Assembly: GCA_009193035.1 (NCBI GenBank)
Contig: SWDT01000037.1
Location: 62,001-126,000, forward strand
Source of the DNA: Halicephalobus mephisto
Lineage: Eukaryota; Nematoda; Chromadorea; Rhabditida; Panagrolaimidae
Direction of reading: 5' to 3'
Length of the DNA stretch: 64,000 bases
Under the pieces are notes generated by a model. That model ran no database searches and had not been told where the DNA came from. It saw nothing but the letters and a program-made list of their open reading frames with translations. A program made the translations under genes and the position numbers. Positions 24,234 to 35,748 of this stretch are shown here, one piece after another. Every line of letters starts with the position of its first letter. Positions within the stretch are counted from its first letter, which is position 1.

Positions 24234-24572
24234 TTAAGGAGACGAAACAGGATCGAATTTGACAGTTCCGGGAGGAATGTAAAAAACAGAATCAGAAACC
24301 ACCGGATGTTCGGCTGATGATTCCGTTGTTGTCTTCTGGTTAGATTCGTTATTTTGCCCCTGGCCTCGAGGATAAAAAACATTCATCGGGACAGTTATTT
24401 TGTGTTCCTTTTTTTTCGACTTTTTCTGTTTCCAATTTTTGAAAATCAAAAAAACAAGAAAAAAACAAAGAAAAATTAATAAAATCGATCTGAAATTTGC
24501 ACATTAATATTCGATTTAAAATTAAAAATAAACTTACAGAATTATGGTAAAAAACGGAGACTTGTTGGTCAT
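24234..24572 (-). CDS. Small single-pass membrane protein, unrecognised
   Basis: Two exons (24538-24572 and 24234-24489, minus strand) join in frame across a 48-bp intron with a GTAAGT donor and an AATTTCAG acceptor, giving 96 residues. A short N-terminus (MTNKSPFFTII) runs into a helix (LSILLIFLCFFLVFLIF), then a strongly basic stop-transfer stretch (KNWKQKKSKKKEHK) and a polar tail rich in Ser, Thr, Gln and Pro. The pattern suits a signal-anchor protein with a cytosolic tail. No family is recognised. The clean intron is the main evidence for a real gene. Confidence 0.5.
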
Positions 24573-26035
24573 CTTGAAGTCAGGTCAGTTTCTTCTTCAT
24601 TGAAACAATGCAATAATCATACTGTAAAAAGTTAAAAATCATTAATTTCGGAGTTTTCTAGAAGTTAAAAATTTTCGTTATTTTGAAAAATTTCCACTAA
24701 ATTTTATAATTTTTAATAAAATTTTCAATTTTTTCTGAATTTTCATCTAGATTCAGAAAGTTTCGGAAAATTTCAAAAAACTAATAACTAGTAGATTCAA
24801 AGAGATTTTACAATCTTTCACGAAAGTTTAATTTTATATAAAAATCATAATTATTTTTATAAAATTGTTCCAACATAAAGTTTCAAAATTTTCTGGAAAT
24901 TTCGTAAATGTAAAAATTCAAAAAATTGAATCATAAACAATTCCATCATTTTATCGAAAAATTCGTAATTTAAAAAAAATATGTTTCGTCATCAGCAAAT
25001 TTTTAAAATTTCACAAAAATAAATAAAAATTTCAGTTTTGGTCTTAAGTGGAAAATATTTAAATTTTTTGTTGAAAAAATTCCTTTGAGTTTTTTAAATA
25101 ATTTTTCATAACTTTGAAAATTTATATTTTGAATAAAATGATAAATTTTAAACTAGGAAAATAAAAATATCGTTTTTCTGATTATTTAAAAAAGTTTATC
25201 TTGTTAGCTTTGTAGATAAAATTGCTGATTTTTTGAGTTTTATATAACAAATATAGAACTGGATTATCTGACTGGGTAATCAGTGCTCTCAAACGAAAAT
25301 GGAAGTTTACAATGAAACTGACAAAACAGACAGAACCTGACTGGGCGAAGCTGACGACTTTTTGGAAGTCATCAATGGCCAGGCCACTCGGAAGACCAAG
25401 AACAAGATGGACAGACGATCTAGCTGAAGAACTGAGATGTCGAAAGAATCAATTTGACTTGATGAAGCAAACCCTCGATTCCATCCGAGCTACCATCTAC
25501 GCACGCAACCAACTGGAAAGATGGGTCAGAGGAGACAACTATAATTAATAAATTCTATTTGTTTGTACTGTTGTAACCTCTGATTTTGTGCGAAATAGGA
25601 ATAAGATGTAAAAAATAATAAATACAACTCTTAAAATTTGATATAGGTCTTTGTGATTTTTGGAGATACTTTGTTTAAAATCGTTTTATGTTAGGTCATA
25701 GTTGGGGCTTCTGATCCATGTGGAGATGAGAAAAATATACAAAATTGGTTTACTGACTCCCAGAGGCACGAGATACAAAACAATTCTAATAACTTTTACA
25801 CAATTCACTTAATTTTCCGCTAATGCAAATCGTAAATCTCTCGGTAGTCCTCAGTGTATTTCTCTTCGGGACTTGTATTGTACAAGCTTGCACTCGAATG
25901 AATAGGTGTACGATCCAACACTTTATATCCAAAAATTAGGATTACGAAATACAATAAACAACTCTAAAAATCAAAAAGTTCTACCAAGTTTTTCGTTACA
26001 AGAATCATCTTTTGTTCTATCTCAGAACTGTAATT
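24573..26035. other. Intergenic: phased A/T tracts, LINE fragment, unassigned DNA
   Basis: 24640-25200 consists of A and T runs with roughly helical spacing. A LINE fragment follows (listed). 25560-26035 is unique-looking and without a coding signal. Confidence 0.5.
25255..25548 (+). mobile_element. Non-LTR retrotransposon fragment (C-terminal end of the polymerase ORF)
   Basis: The open frame reads RTGLSDWVISALKRKWKF, then a Trp-rich stretch, then LGRPRTRWTDDLAEELR and YARNQLERWVRGDNYN. The order RTG..D, K.KW, GRP.TRW.DD, W is the conserved tail found just after the reverse transcriptase domain in many LINE polymerases. Upstream reverse transcriptase motifs are absent and the frame starts in AT-rich DNA, so this is a 5'-truncated dead copy. 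Confidence 0.7.
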
Positions 26036-26698
26036 TTACCAAGGAGAAAATTGTCTGGCACTCAAGTACTTCTGAAGCTGAGGAACAGCATGGACTTTTT
26101 TGGAGTATTCCAGAAGTTCAGGATAATCTTTAATGTAATGAGGAACTTGATGGTTAAGACTATCGATGTATTCTGCGGTGAGAAAATCGACCCAAGTTAG
26201 TCCAGAATCCGCAAAGAAACCGGACTTGGATGACTTTAGGAGCTTAATCAATGTCGGACAGTATTGACGGATGTTGACTTCGAGAATTTCTTTTTGAAGT
26301 TTTACCTATTTTTAACTTTTAAATTATTTATTTAAAGAGAATCTTACTTTGTCTCCTTCTTTTTTGAATATGTCAAAAAGTACATACTGTAAGCAGCTAT
26401 TCATGAAATCCCTCACGTAGTCCCCGATGGCTTCGACTTTGGCGATTTCCACATCTCCTTGACCGGCTAAGTTGAATCTCTTGGCTAAGAAATGATATAT
26501 AGCCATGCTTTGACCGATTTTCTCTGTTCCATCAATCGTCAAAATCGGCACAGTCCCGAATAAAGTTTCTGGTTTCAGTTTTGCCCATTCTTCGCTCGTC
26601 AATTGTTCGTCTTCAAATTCTTGACCAGCATAATGAAAAATAAGTCTGGCAGTTTCGCCGAGATAACGAGCAGCAAAATACTGAAGTTTGTAAGTCAT
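26036..26698 (-). CDS. Glutathione S-transferase (nematode sigma-type)
   Basis: The enzyme conjugates reduced glutathione to electrophiles in the cytosol. Two exons (26348-26698 and 26036-26305, minus strand; 42-bp intron) join in frame to 206 residues, the normal length for the class. The thioredoxin-like N-domain starts MTYKLQYFAARYLGETAR, with the catalytic Tyr at position 7. The cis-Pro is in TVPILTIDG and the glutathione-contacting motif is GQSMAIYHFLAKRF. The all-helical C-domain includes DYPELLEYSKKVHAVPQLQKY. Nothing is missing. A TATA-like run and a TTATCAG (GATA) site lie about 70-80 bp upstream, which would fit gut expression. Nematodes have dozens of these genes, so no symbol is given. 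Confidence 0.92.
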
Positions 26699-26765
26699 TG
26701 TAATACCAACTTTGAAAAAAACAAAAAATGTTTATTCACAATCAGAAAATGAGATGAAGATGGGC

Positions 26766-26780
26766 TTTTTAAATTATCAG
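26766..26780 (-). promoter_or_regulatory. TATA-like run next to a GATA site upstream of the GST
   Basis: Read on the minus strand: CTGATAATTTAAAAAG, about 70-80 bp before the ATG. CTGATAA is the consensus for intestinal GATA factors in C. elegans. The assignment rests on motif and position only. Confidence 0.4.
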
Positions 26781-27841
26781 GAGAACAGAAAATAGAAAGT
26801 AGAAAGATCAAAAATCAGAAATCAAAAATCGTGGAGTTTCTAATCATCTTTTTTTGAAAAAGTCAAAGTTCTTTAATTTCTGAAATTTTGCATTAAAATT
26901 AATAGATATAGTATTTTTCACAAATATAAATATCAAAATAAAAATAAAAATCTTAATAAATTTTGCAATTTCCAGTATTCTGGAATACTATTCAATATTT
27001 TCTAACTAATTTGAAATTAATTTTTAAATTTAAATTTTTTACGTTTATATATTGTCAATAATGATGTAATTTAATTATTAAATCTAATTTTTTGAATTCT
27101 AATTTTATGAAAAAAAAATTGAAGTTTTGTGAAAAACTAATGATTAATTAGAATCAAACTGATAACATTATTTTAAATATCAAAAATTTTCATCCGTTTT
27201 AAGTCTCATTTGTTCTAAAAATAGAAAATATACAGATTTTTAACAGAATGACAAAAGATTTCAAACAAGTCAATATACCGTAAAAACTCGAACAGCGGGG
27301 AACCTCTATTAGATGAGCAAAGTAGAGAAACGTAGATGGAACACAGGCTGTTTCAACAAAATACTGAATCCTTATATTTGTACATGATTTTGCTCACTTT
27401 TGTGATTGATTTTTTACGATTTGTAAGGTTTGAATTGTTTTCTTTCATAGATAATTACAAATCCCCTAAGTTACCGTAGAAACCCTAATAGAAGGGTACC
27501 TCTATTAGATGGCCACTATTTTTTAAAGAAGCCTCTATTAAACTAGAACTATTTTTTAAGGGTTGAAAAACAGACGGGCTGTTTGTCTATTAGAGTTTTT
27601 ACGGTATTTGAAAACTACGCACATATTGAAATTTTGATTTTAATTGTGATGTAAATGCTAAATGTAAGGACTGAAGAATTTCTAATTACATTCATAATAG
27701 ATTAATATCCAGATAGTCAATGGAAAACATATTTAGCCACCGGAATTAAGATGTTTTTTCCATGAAGTAAACTCGTTAGTGTCTCTTGAAAAAAATGCTT
27801 TTTGAGATTTTTCTGAGAAAATTTTTCGATTTAATGCTGAA
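26781..27841. other. Intergenic; contains one 333-bp palindromic element
   Basis: AT-rich spacer between the GST and the chemoreceptor. Apart from the element at 27275-27607, nothing is seen. Confidence 0.5.
27275..27607. repeat. MITE-like element with ataccgtaaaaactc termini
   Basis: The left terminus ataccgtaaaaactcgaaca and the reversed right terminus ataccgtaaaaactctaata match at 17 of 20 positions. Internal subrepeats of cctctattaga occur three times. Same family as 15903-16005. Confidence 0.75.
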
Positions 27842-29115
27842 ATGAATTACACGGATATTCGGACTTCAACATTAGATATTACAACTTTTTGGTTATATGT
27901 GATAGAAGGATCAATTTTAGTCATATTCAACGGGATATTTGGGATCTTTATCCTAACCAATAAGAAACTGGCGAATCAGAAGGAATTCCTTTTGTTTGCC
28001 TTCAACATGTTTTGTGATGCTTTATTCGGATCGGCTTATGTAATGGGTGGAACCTACAATATAATACTATACTACGGCGAAGAATGTATGTAGTTGTAAA
28101 GAGCTAAAAAATAAAATAAATTATACAATTTTGATCCAGATGTCAAAGATATATTTTACTCTTCTGACGTTATTTTTCAGTCGTTTCTGACTTCATTTTC
28201 TAGTTGTTTTTATATTCCGTAGGTAGAAAAAAATGCGTAAAATTTATCATATGTAAAAACGATCTAAAAAGCATCCAGAAGTCATCAAAACCAAAAAATC
28301 GTTGATATCAAGATCAAAATTTACGACTTTTTCCTTAGAAAATAATGAAATAATATTGTTTTAGATATTCCTTGGAAGACCAAATTCAGTTGTTTCTTCA
28401 CACCTCATATTCAAGTATTCACCATTGTCACTCCAACAGTCGGCTTGATATCCTTGGCAAATGTCATTGATCGTCTGTTGTCGGTCTTTATTCCTATCAG
28501 GTATTTCCAATGGTCGACGAAGTACTCGTACACCATTGGAGCCATAGTTATCGTCTGTGTCATCCCGATTTACGTGGCTGCATTTGTCGATTCTTACAAT
28601 TCTAAAGATGTTTTAACTAATGGATTATGTCTTCTCCAACATGCCATATCTTCAGGAATGTACAGCGCATTGAGATTAGTCAGGATATCCTCTTCTATTA
28701 CCGGAGTCTTACTGTACATTCCAATTTTTGGGAAATTAAAACAGGTGCTCTTTCATTTATTTATCCTTTTTCCAATCAATTTCAGATTATTAAGACTAAA
28801 CATTACCATATGTCGGAGCAAGAGAAAAGAAGACTCTCAAAAATGACATTTACCGTCAGTTTGATAACTCTGAATGAATTAATCCTATTCACTGTCCCTG
28901 ATATCTATGTCATCATCGAGACGAGTTCGACGAACTTGTTATTTTTTCTTATGAACCTAAACAAAGGAGTCATCAACATGGTAATTTTTATTTGGACTCA
29001 GAAGGAACTTCGAAGATTGATTCTGCATTGTCACAAAAGAAAAATAGGAGTGACAACCATTTCGAACATAGGTCGAGATTTTCAGTTAATTTCCAAATTT
29101 CCTAATATTGCATGA
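27842..29115 (+). CDS. Seven-helix chemoreceptor-type GPCR
   Basis: Three exons (27842-28085, 28365-28744, 28786-29115) join in frame to 317 residues, the usual size of nematode serpentine receptors. Hydrophobic segments are visible at LYVIEGSILVIFNGIFGIFI, EFLLFAFNMFCDALFGSAYV, VFTIVTPTVGLISLANVI, YTIGAIVIVCVIPIYVAAFV, MYSALRLVRISSSITGVLLY, MTFTVSLITLNELILFTVPD and LLFFLMNLNKGVINMVIFIW. Helix 3 ends with VIDRLLSVFIPIRY, in the DRY position typical of the Srbc/Srsx-like classes. The C-terminus after the last helix is basic (KELRRLILHCHKRK). The exact class cannot be fixed here. Such receptors act in sensory neuron cilia. Confidence 0.8.
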
Positions 29116-29720
29116 ATATGTTACAAAAATGTAAATTATTTCCTGTATGTTCATTAACTCTAATTCAGAATACTGGAATTTTGAGTTGAGCATCGGAGGC
29201 GAAAAATGAAAGATAAAAGTTCTCAGTTTCTTGTCAAATTGTATTAAATAAACACATCTAATTAAGTGGGAGTTTTGAAATAAAATATTCATCATTTTAA
29301 TGCAATTAAAGCGTATATTCACAATCTGTATTTTTATTGATTTTTTTCTAAAACGAAATAATCCAGAAAATTGTACAATTCTTTAATTTCATTTTTAAAC
29401 AACTTTTTCAAAAAAATAAACAGTTGTAATCAATGTAAAAATGCATCTGATTACCAAAATAGTCATTAAAATAAACCAAATTAAAGTAGAAAATAAATGT
29501 TTTGAAAATCAATCGTCAAAAGTTTGCAAACAAATGAGAGAATATTTTTCCAATGCGCGATATATGATATTTCGTGCATTTATCCATTTTTCTCACTCTA
29601 AAATGACACAAAAACAGACAAAAAATATAGACAAGTATCTAATAATCTACGAAAAAGTATAACTTTTCTTCAGATCTTTGATCCGAAGTAGTTTTTCAGT
29701 CGTAAAAACGACGCTATATA

Positions 29721-29876
29721 TACAAAGAAAAACGTAACTTTTAACACAGTAACAAATATAAATCATCACTATTTTGTTACTATTTTCGTCACAAATACTA
29801 AATATTCATAAAAATATAACGATTGTGTTATATTTTGCAATTGTTACGGGTTCAAAAATTACGTTTTTTTTGTGTA
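29721..29876. repeat. MITE, 'tacaaa..aacgtaactttt' family
   Basis: The termini are tacaaagaaaaacgtaactt and, reversed, tacacaaaaaaaacgtaatt. The core taaatattcataaaaatat also occurs in the copies at 59451-59600 and 59658-59819. Confidence 0.75.
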
Positions 29877-30296
29877 CGATTCTATTTCAAAAAATCATCC
29901 GCATAGATATGATATCGTTATATTTGTATTTCACAAAAGAAAAGTTTATTTTTGCTTTCAGTTCAGTCTTTACTTTTGTTATCTTGATGAAAAACAATTT
30001 ATCGTCATAGGAATTTACATCATCTTCAACGACATCCATAGATTCATCTGTTTTAAGAAGAATTTACGAATTTAATATTTACTTGAACAAGACATTTAAG
30101 CTAAAAATGTAGTACCTTTCACATCAAAAACATAATAAAGTCGATCTTCAGAAAATAAAAAAAATTTATAATAACAAAAATCGGGCTCATTGAGGATAAT
30201 ATTTGATTTATTTTCGACAAAAAATTTAAATAATGGTCCTTTAATTGCAATTTAGTTAAAATCATTCGAGAAATAAAGGATTATTCTATCCGATTA

Positions 30297-30387
30297 GAGA
30301 ACTTGCCTAAAATACGTAAGGCTTACATGAGGGAAGGGGGTCCTAGAAAAGCGCTATGTAAGCCTTACGTATTTTAGGAAAGTTCTC
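30297..30387. repeat. Hairpin with 32-bp arms
   Basis: Arm 1 (30297-30328) contains taaaatacgtaaggcttaca and arm 2 (30356-30387) its complement tgtaagccttacgtatttta. One mismatch is seen near the base and the loop is 27 bp of G-rich sequence (gagggaagggggtcctag). It is not part of any gene model. Confidence 0.85.
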
Positions 30388-31072
30388 TTATGATAATTCC
30401 TCGAAATGTTTCTGAAATTGATTTTGGTGATCACCTTAATCCCGAGTGTTATAGACAATACATCACTGACATATTACAGATAGTTCATTTGTTTCTAAAT
30501 GCGAATATTATTCAACATTACAAACTACCTAATAAAAAACGACATGAACTCCTACATTGAAATCTTTGGTAACCATGAAAAATTCGTTCGTTTCTAAACG
30601 TGAATAGGATTTGGGATCAAAGATAATCGAAAAAAACGCTAATGTTCAACGCAGAGGATTTTGTGATTAAAATTGTTTTCTTTATTCCTTACTGCTGTGA
30701 AAGACGTGTTTACTATGAGATTAACATATGCGGAATTCGTTTTTTATTTTTTAGGAAGAAATTCATCCATCGCGGACTTTTCTGTGACCTATGTTTTCCT
30801 ATAGAGTTTAACCAGCGTAGTACTTCTTTAGAATAGGTTTATCTACAGTAGCTAAGATTCTCCTTTTGGTTATGTACATTAAGCATCCTGTAAGGTAATA
30901 TGACTTGTTCCCTTAATTGACGAGTCCCTTACAACTGCTAACTCTTCGCTTTATTCAGGCGATCAACAATTCAAATACAATTACCAACAATTTCTGACAA
31001 TTCAGCCTCGTCGTTCCTATCGCTAACTTCTGAACAGCTTGTCTTCTTACCGCAATTTGACACGCAAACTGT

Positions 31073-31271
31073 GCTTCGTATTATCAAAATCGAAACTCAA
31101 AATTCTAATTTTCGTATTAAGACACTTCTATGAATTTTTCTTACTGTAAGATATTCTTTCATTTAAGTTAATAAAATTGGATATCTGGAGTTCTCGAATT
31201 AGAGTGATTTACGAATTTTATCTTAACACAGAAAATTAGAATTTCGATTTCGATTTTGATAATTCGCAGCA
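31073..31271. repeat. Palindromic element related to the array at 62.2-62.9 kb
   Basis: The left arm tattatcaaaatcgaaactc and the right arm, reversed, attatcaaaatcgaaatcg pair. The start resembles the tattatcaaagttgaaa unit of the distal array. Confidence 0.6.
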
Positions 31272-32443
31272 CTGGGTTCCTGTATCTCAGGGGTTTTCGT
31301 GCTAGGAGTCTTCTCGCTTTCTGCAACACATCCGAAATTGTAAAAACGATCTTAACCTTTAACATTAAGATTCGAGAACAACCGGATTAACGAAGATCTT
31401 CGTGAAAATGAAGTTGATTTATAAAAAGTTCACTTTTTTAATTTTTCCATCCTTAATGTAAAAATTCATTTTTTTTAAAATGAAACATTGCCAGATCGTG
31501 AAAACTTTTTTGCTCATTTTGAACAAGGTTTAGTGCAAATTTCAATGTCCATTTGATCCTCTTGTTGACTTACTTCATTGTCTCGTTGTTGCCTTTTCTC
31601 AGTCAATAAAATCAAACTGCCTCTCGACCTTTCAGAGTGTCATCGGAGGCTAAACAAAACAAAAAGTGGATCTTCATTAAACTTTAATGAATATTCATCT
31701 GTAATCTTGAACGGAACCAGGTAGTTGTTTAATTGGTGAAAAAAAATTATTTTTTTCCAAAGATCAGTAAAAATTTTTTATTTAAAAATTAATAATTTTC
31801 ACTTTTTTAAAATATTTTCAAACATTAAAATGTTAATTAAAATCATGTTATTTTTTGTTAATTTTTATATTTTTTGAATATTCAGAAGTTGTTTTATAAT
31901 TGTGTACTTTCATATAAAAAATTATTTAAATTAAAAAAATGATATTAATTAAGAAATTTATAAATGAAAAAGTTTATTTTTACATACTTTGTTAGTATCT
32001 TCTAAGTTTTATTTTTTCGAAAGTACTGTAGTACGTAATTTGTCTAGTGTCCAGTTTACATTTGTAAAAAATAATTTCTCACGATAAATCAATATTTTAT
32101 TACTTTTGTATTTTTTACTCAAAACTATTTGCGTTTTCAGCTTTATGCAGTTTTGACATTGACGAAAAAATTTAAAAAAAGTGAAAATCGAGACAGTAAA
32201 AAGACCCAGAGGGAAAGTCTCGATTTTCTTCGATGGTCACTTTCACGTCCCGATTTCTGTTCATTTTGCGCTAGGACTTAATTGACGCCTGATCCCCTTA
32301 TTTTTCTATTTTTTGGTGATCCACTTGAAACAATTGGAATGACCGTGAGCACTACTTCGAGATTAATTGGTCTGTTGATGAAATTGAACCGATTGTAAGT
32401 GTTTTTGGATCAACGAAAGAATCGTCCGAATTATTTTTCTACC

Positions 32444-34413
32444 ATGACAAGAATCCAAATTACTGTATCATGGATTTACCATATTTTTTTGCTTACTGTA
32501 AGTTCTGGTTTTATTGTATTTTGATATTTAAAAATATTTTTAACAAAGTGATGTTAATTGTCGGTTTTAGATTCCATCGTACTGTATGGTCTTGAGATTC
32601 AATGAGAAAGGTCTTCATGAACTCGCTGTCTACACCAGAACGTGGATGAATCAATCAATTTCATCCATGGCAATAGAATCTTACACCCACAAAATCCACA
32701 AAGGAATCGCCGCAGGGGATTTAAATCTCGAAAATATCAAAGTATCTAGATTTTTCCCTCCGTTAATCAGGTACAGATCAAGTGACCATGGACTTTACAT
32801 GACCACTTTGGGAGGTCAAGCCGAGATCCGAGCTGAATGGGAACTGGATTCGAATTTTCTTTCTTTGTTTTCGATTCCTTTCAAAGGCGACGTCCAAGGG
32901 AGAATTGCCGGATTGCGTTCAGAAATCTCGGTAAAAATAAATCCTGACACGAATGAATTCGAAGTTCATCATTGCATAGCCAAGTTTGACGACTTTAGAA
33001 TCAGATTATCTGGTTCCATAGCTGCGGACATACTTCACTGGTTCAGGGCTATCCTCGGAAAAGCTATGAAGAAAAGAGTTGAAGAAACTTATTGCAGAAT
33101 GATTTTGCAGAAACTTCTCCCTTGGCTACAGTACCAACTAGCCAAGTTCCCCAGTTATCTACAGGTGAATTTCGGCGAAAATATTCAACTAAGCCAAAGT
33201 CTACATTCAATCGTGCTGTCTTCTACTCATGTGGATTTGAGGATGAAAAACAAGTTCATGACCAACGGCCATCTGATTGAAACATTAAGTACTCTGCCAA
33301 GCAGTTATCCTGAGTACGGTAGGGATTTGAAGTTAAATTACTTTATTATGAAAAGTGGAAATAAGCGTCGTTACGAAACCGTCTCGATACAGATTTCCAA
33401 AATCAGAAACTTCCAGAATCTGAATTTTACATGATTTTGAAAATTCTTAATAAATCTCAGAAACTTGCATGAAATCCTCTGGAGTTTTAAAATCTACAAG
33501 ATTCCGAGGATTTCATCGAATTTATGAAAATTTGCATTAGATTCTAAGAATTTTATGAAATTTTCAAAATTTTAGAATATCTCACAACTACAGAATTCTT
33601 GTTTTAAAAATTAAACAATTTTAGAAAGAAACCGATACAGAAATCAAAAAATGTTGGAGCTATTCATCGATGAACCAACTCTCCAGGAAATTGTTTCAGC
33701 AGCTCATTTCTCGGAGCAATTCAGATCTAACATGACTTCTCCATTCCTCAGAACAGAATGTGAAATGCTTTGTTTGGGAACTCTATTTCCGGAACTGCAA
33801 GCCGAATTAGGACCTACTAAACTCATCGTTGAGGTTTGAATAAGATATTAGAATTGATATAATTGAATTTTTTTATCTCAGGTAAAAACCTTGACACCAC
33901 CTATCATCAGACTTTCCAACGATCGGGCTTTTGTTTTTATCAACTCTTCAGTTGAGATCTTTGATAGTAATTTGCTAAACTCCACAAACAAACCAGAAAA
34001 TGATATCATCGACAACATCGTGGATATAATCAATCCAGTTTTATTAGACCCTGTGATCAGCATCGAAGTGAGCGGAGAAGCCGAACTTTTTGTCCGAATT
34101 GACGACAGAAAACTCTCCGGAAAATTAAAACTACGAAATACTCGAGCAATTGTCCTAGAGAGCAAGTTGACCGATGTGTCACAAAAGGTATTTTTATACA
34201 AGTTGATAACTTAAGTGTGGTGATTTTCAGACTGTGGACTTTATCGTGAATCTGTCGATTCCTTTCCTAGAAGACGCTATCCAGGTTTTCCTAGGACAAG
34301 GGACTCCAGTTGATAGCATCTTCAAAGTCAACACCAGGAACGAAACATTGACAATCCACGACGGTTTCATCAGGCTGCAGACGGATCTGATTATGGAGGA
34401 ATTTCTAGATTAG
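32444..34413 (+). CDS. BPI/LBP-family secreted lipid-binding protein
   Basis: BPI/LBP/CETP-family proteins bind lipids in a hydrophobic tunnel; nematode members act in lipid handling in the body cavity. Five exons (32444-32497, 32571-33318, 33625-33833, 33882-34187, 34231-34413) join in frame to 499 residues, normal for the family. A hydrophobic signal segment (TVSWIYHIFLLTIPSYC) is followed by VLRFNEKGLHELAVYTRTWM, equivalent to the family's N-terminal 'ARITQKGLDY' strand. The long exon 2 contains the first barrel, with HHCIAKFDDFRIRLSG and two Cys (HHC and YCRM) in positions where the family has its disulfide. The C-terminal barrel begins near SPFLRTEC and ends SIFKVNTRNETLTIHDGFIR. No frame break is seen. 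Assignment is by pattern of the N-terminal motif, length and domain order. Confidence 0.7.
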
Positions 34414-34669
34414 TTCTGAATTTAATCCTTCAAATTTTAAGAATCAGTCTCCAGGTCACGTTTGTAGACTCTACGAGTCAATTCTGAAGTTTTCAGTAAA
34501 ATGATTTCCATCATTTTTTTCAACAATAAAGATCACTGAAAAATTAAAGCATTGAATAAAAATGACTTCAGTTGAAATTCGTAAATGAGTCTTTTGAATT
34601 AGGTCATCCAAGGTCAAGCAACCGCGCAATTGACGAGTTTTATTCCGATCGATTTTGGCGGAAAAATCG

Positions 34670-35306
34670 ATGAGGATATTTTGGATTCCTGAAATCCCAG
34701 ACGATTCTGAGGAAATTTCAGAAGATGAAAAACGATTGAGAAAATGGCTAGCCAGAGGTTATCGATTCCTATTGGCTACATTTTTGAGTTTTCAAATATT
34801 TGATTTTCTGTTTAGTCCTTTGTGGATGCACGGATATCTATGGTGAGTTTTGAGAGTTTAGTTTATGTTGATTTTAGTGGTTGAACATTTAGGTGTTTAA
34901 ATCAACCGATAGACGTGGATTTATCTGACAAAAGTGCTGGATTCATCATGGACAGACAACTGGCCAAAGTTCCCATTGTCGAGAGAATCGTTCATTCCGG
35001 ATTTGCCGTTTTCGGAGTTTGTTTGATTTTAAAGTGAGGAAATTTAATGTTTTAAAAAGTCCACGAAATTATAGCATTTCTGGATACAAAGACAAAGAAA
35101 GATCAGTTTGGCATCTGTTCTTCTTGTCTCTTGCCTGTGGCTTCTCTGCAGGTCTCGTCCGATGTCAACAATTAGAACAACGACTGTACTCCGTTCTTCA
35201 TGAATCATTTTTTGCTTATTTTCATTTCTTTATCGTGGGGTTAGTCATGACTTTCAAACCCTTCTCAAGAAGATCTTCAACACCAAATGAAACAAAAAAT
35301 GATTAA
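34670..35306 (+). CDS. Small membrane protein with four hydrophobic segments, unrecognised
   Basis: Three exons (34670-34842, 34893-35033, 35075-35306) join in frame to 181 residues. An acidic N-terminus (EIPDDSEEISEDEKRLRKW) precedes hydrophobic segments FLLATFLSFQIFDFLFSPLW, IVHSGFAVFGVCLIL, VWHLFFLSLACGFSAGLV and ESFFAYFHFFIVGLVMTF, then a short polar tail. It starts 257 bp after the BPI-like gene on the same strand, so joint transcription is possible, but no clear spliced-leader acceptor was found. I do not recognise the family. Confidence 0.6.
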
Positions 35307-35490
35307 CCCATTATGTCCGGATGTGACATGTATGTCACATCGCAGTTCCAGTACTCAACACTACGGTATCGAGCTGATTTTTCAATATGTTATTTAACAT
35401 TCTCAAAAACTTATATTTTGATCAAAAATCATTAAAAAAATTCACTTTAACAATTTTCGGACACACAGGGTTGATATATATTCACCAAGA
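35303..35490. repeat. MITE-like element with 'ttaacccattatgtccgga' end
   Basis: Ends read ttaacccattatgtccgga and, reversed, atcaaccctgtgtgtccga. A truncated copy lies at 36959-37076 and an inverted copy at 63085-63246. The left end overlaps the stop codon region of the gene ending at 35306. Confidence 0.7.
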
Positions 35491-35748
35491 TGAAAGAAAT
35501 ACAATGAGGTTGTTAATCACATAATTAGTTTTTAATACGAAATTTAAAGGATTAATAGCCAAATTAATGAATGAGAAGATTATGTAAAATATGCAATAAA
35601 ATTGCTAGTTTCAAATTTGTTTTTAGACATTCAAGAACAATGATGTCATTGAACAAAAAATAGTTGGTTCTAGCACGAAGAATGCTTAATTTTTTCTTCA
35701 AATCCGAGCCATCATAAGGATATTTTACAGCAACTTTGTAGGATTCAA

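Larger units (their letters stand above)
29116..32443. other. Long gene-poor spacer
   Basis: 3.3 kb without a supported gene. It holds one MITE (29721-29876), a long perfect-looking hairpin (30297-30387) and a palindromic element (31073-31271). 32170-32300 is less AT-rich and may be the promoter of the next gene. Confidence 0.55.

Noticed and set aside
27301..27340. ctgtttca, a possible 21U-RNA upstream motif (also near 49029 and 60275)
   Set aside because: A few isolated 8-mers are expected by chance in 64 kb of AT-rich DNA and they lack clustering.
34670..35306. Assignment to gamma-secretase PEN-2 or TMEM223
   Set aside because: The helix number and motifs do not fit PEN-2, and the TMEM223 resemblance is only in hydrophobicity.
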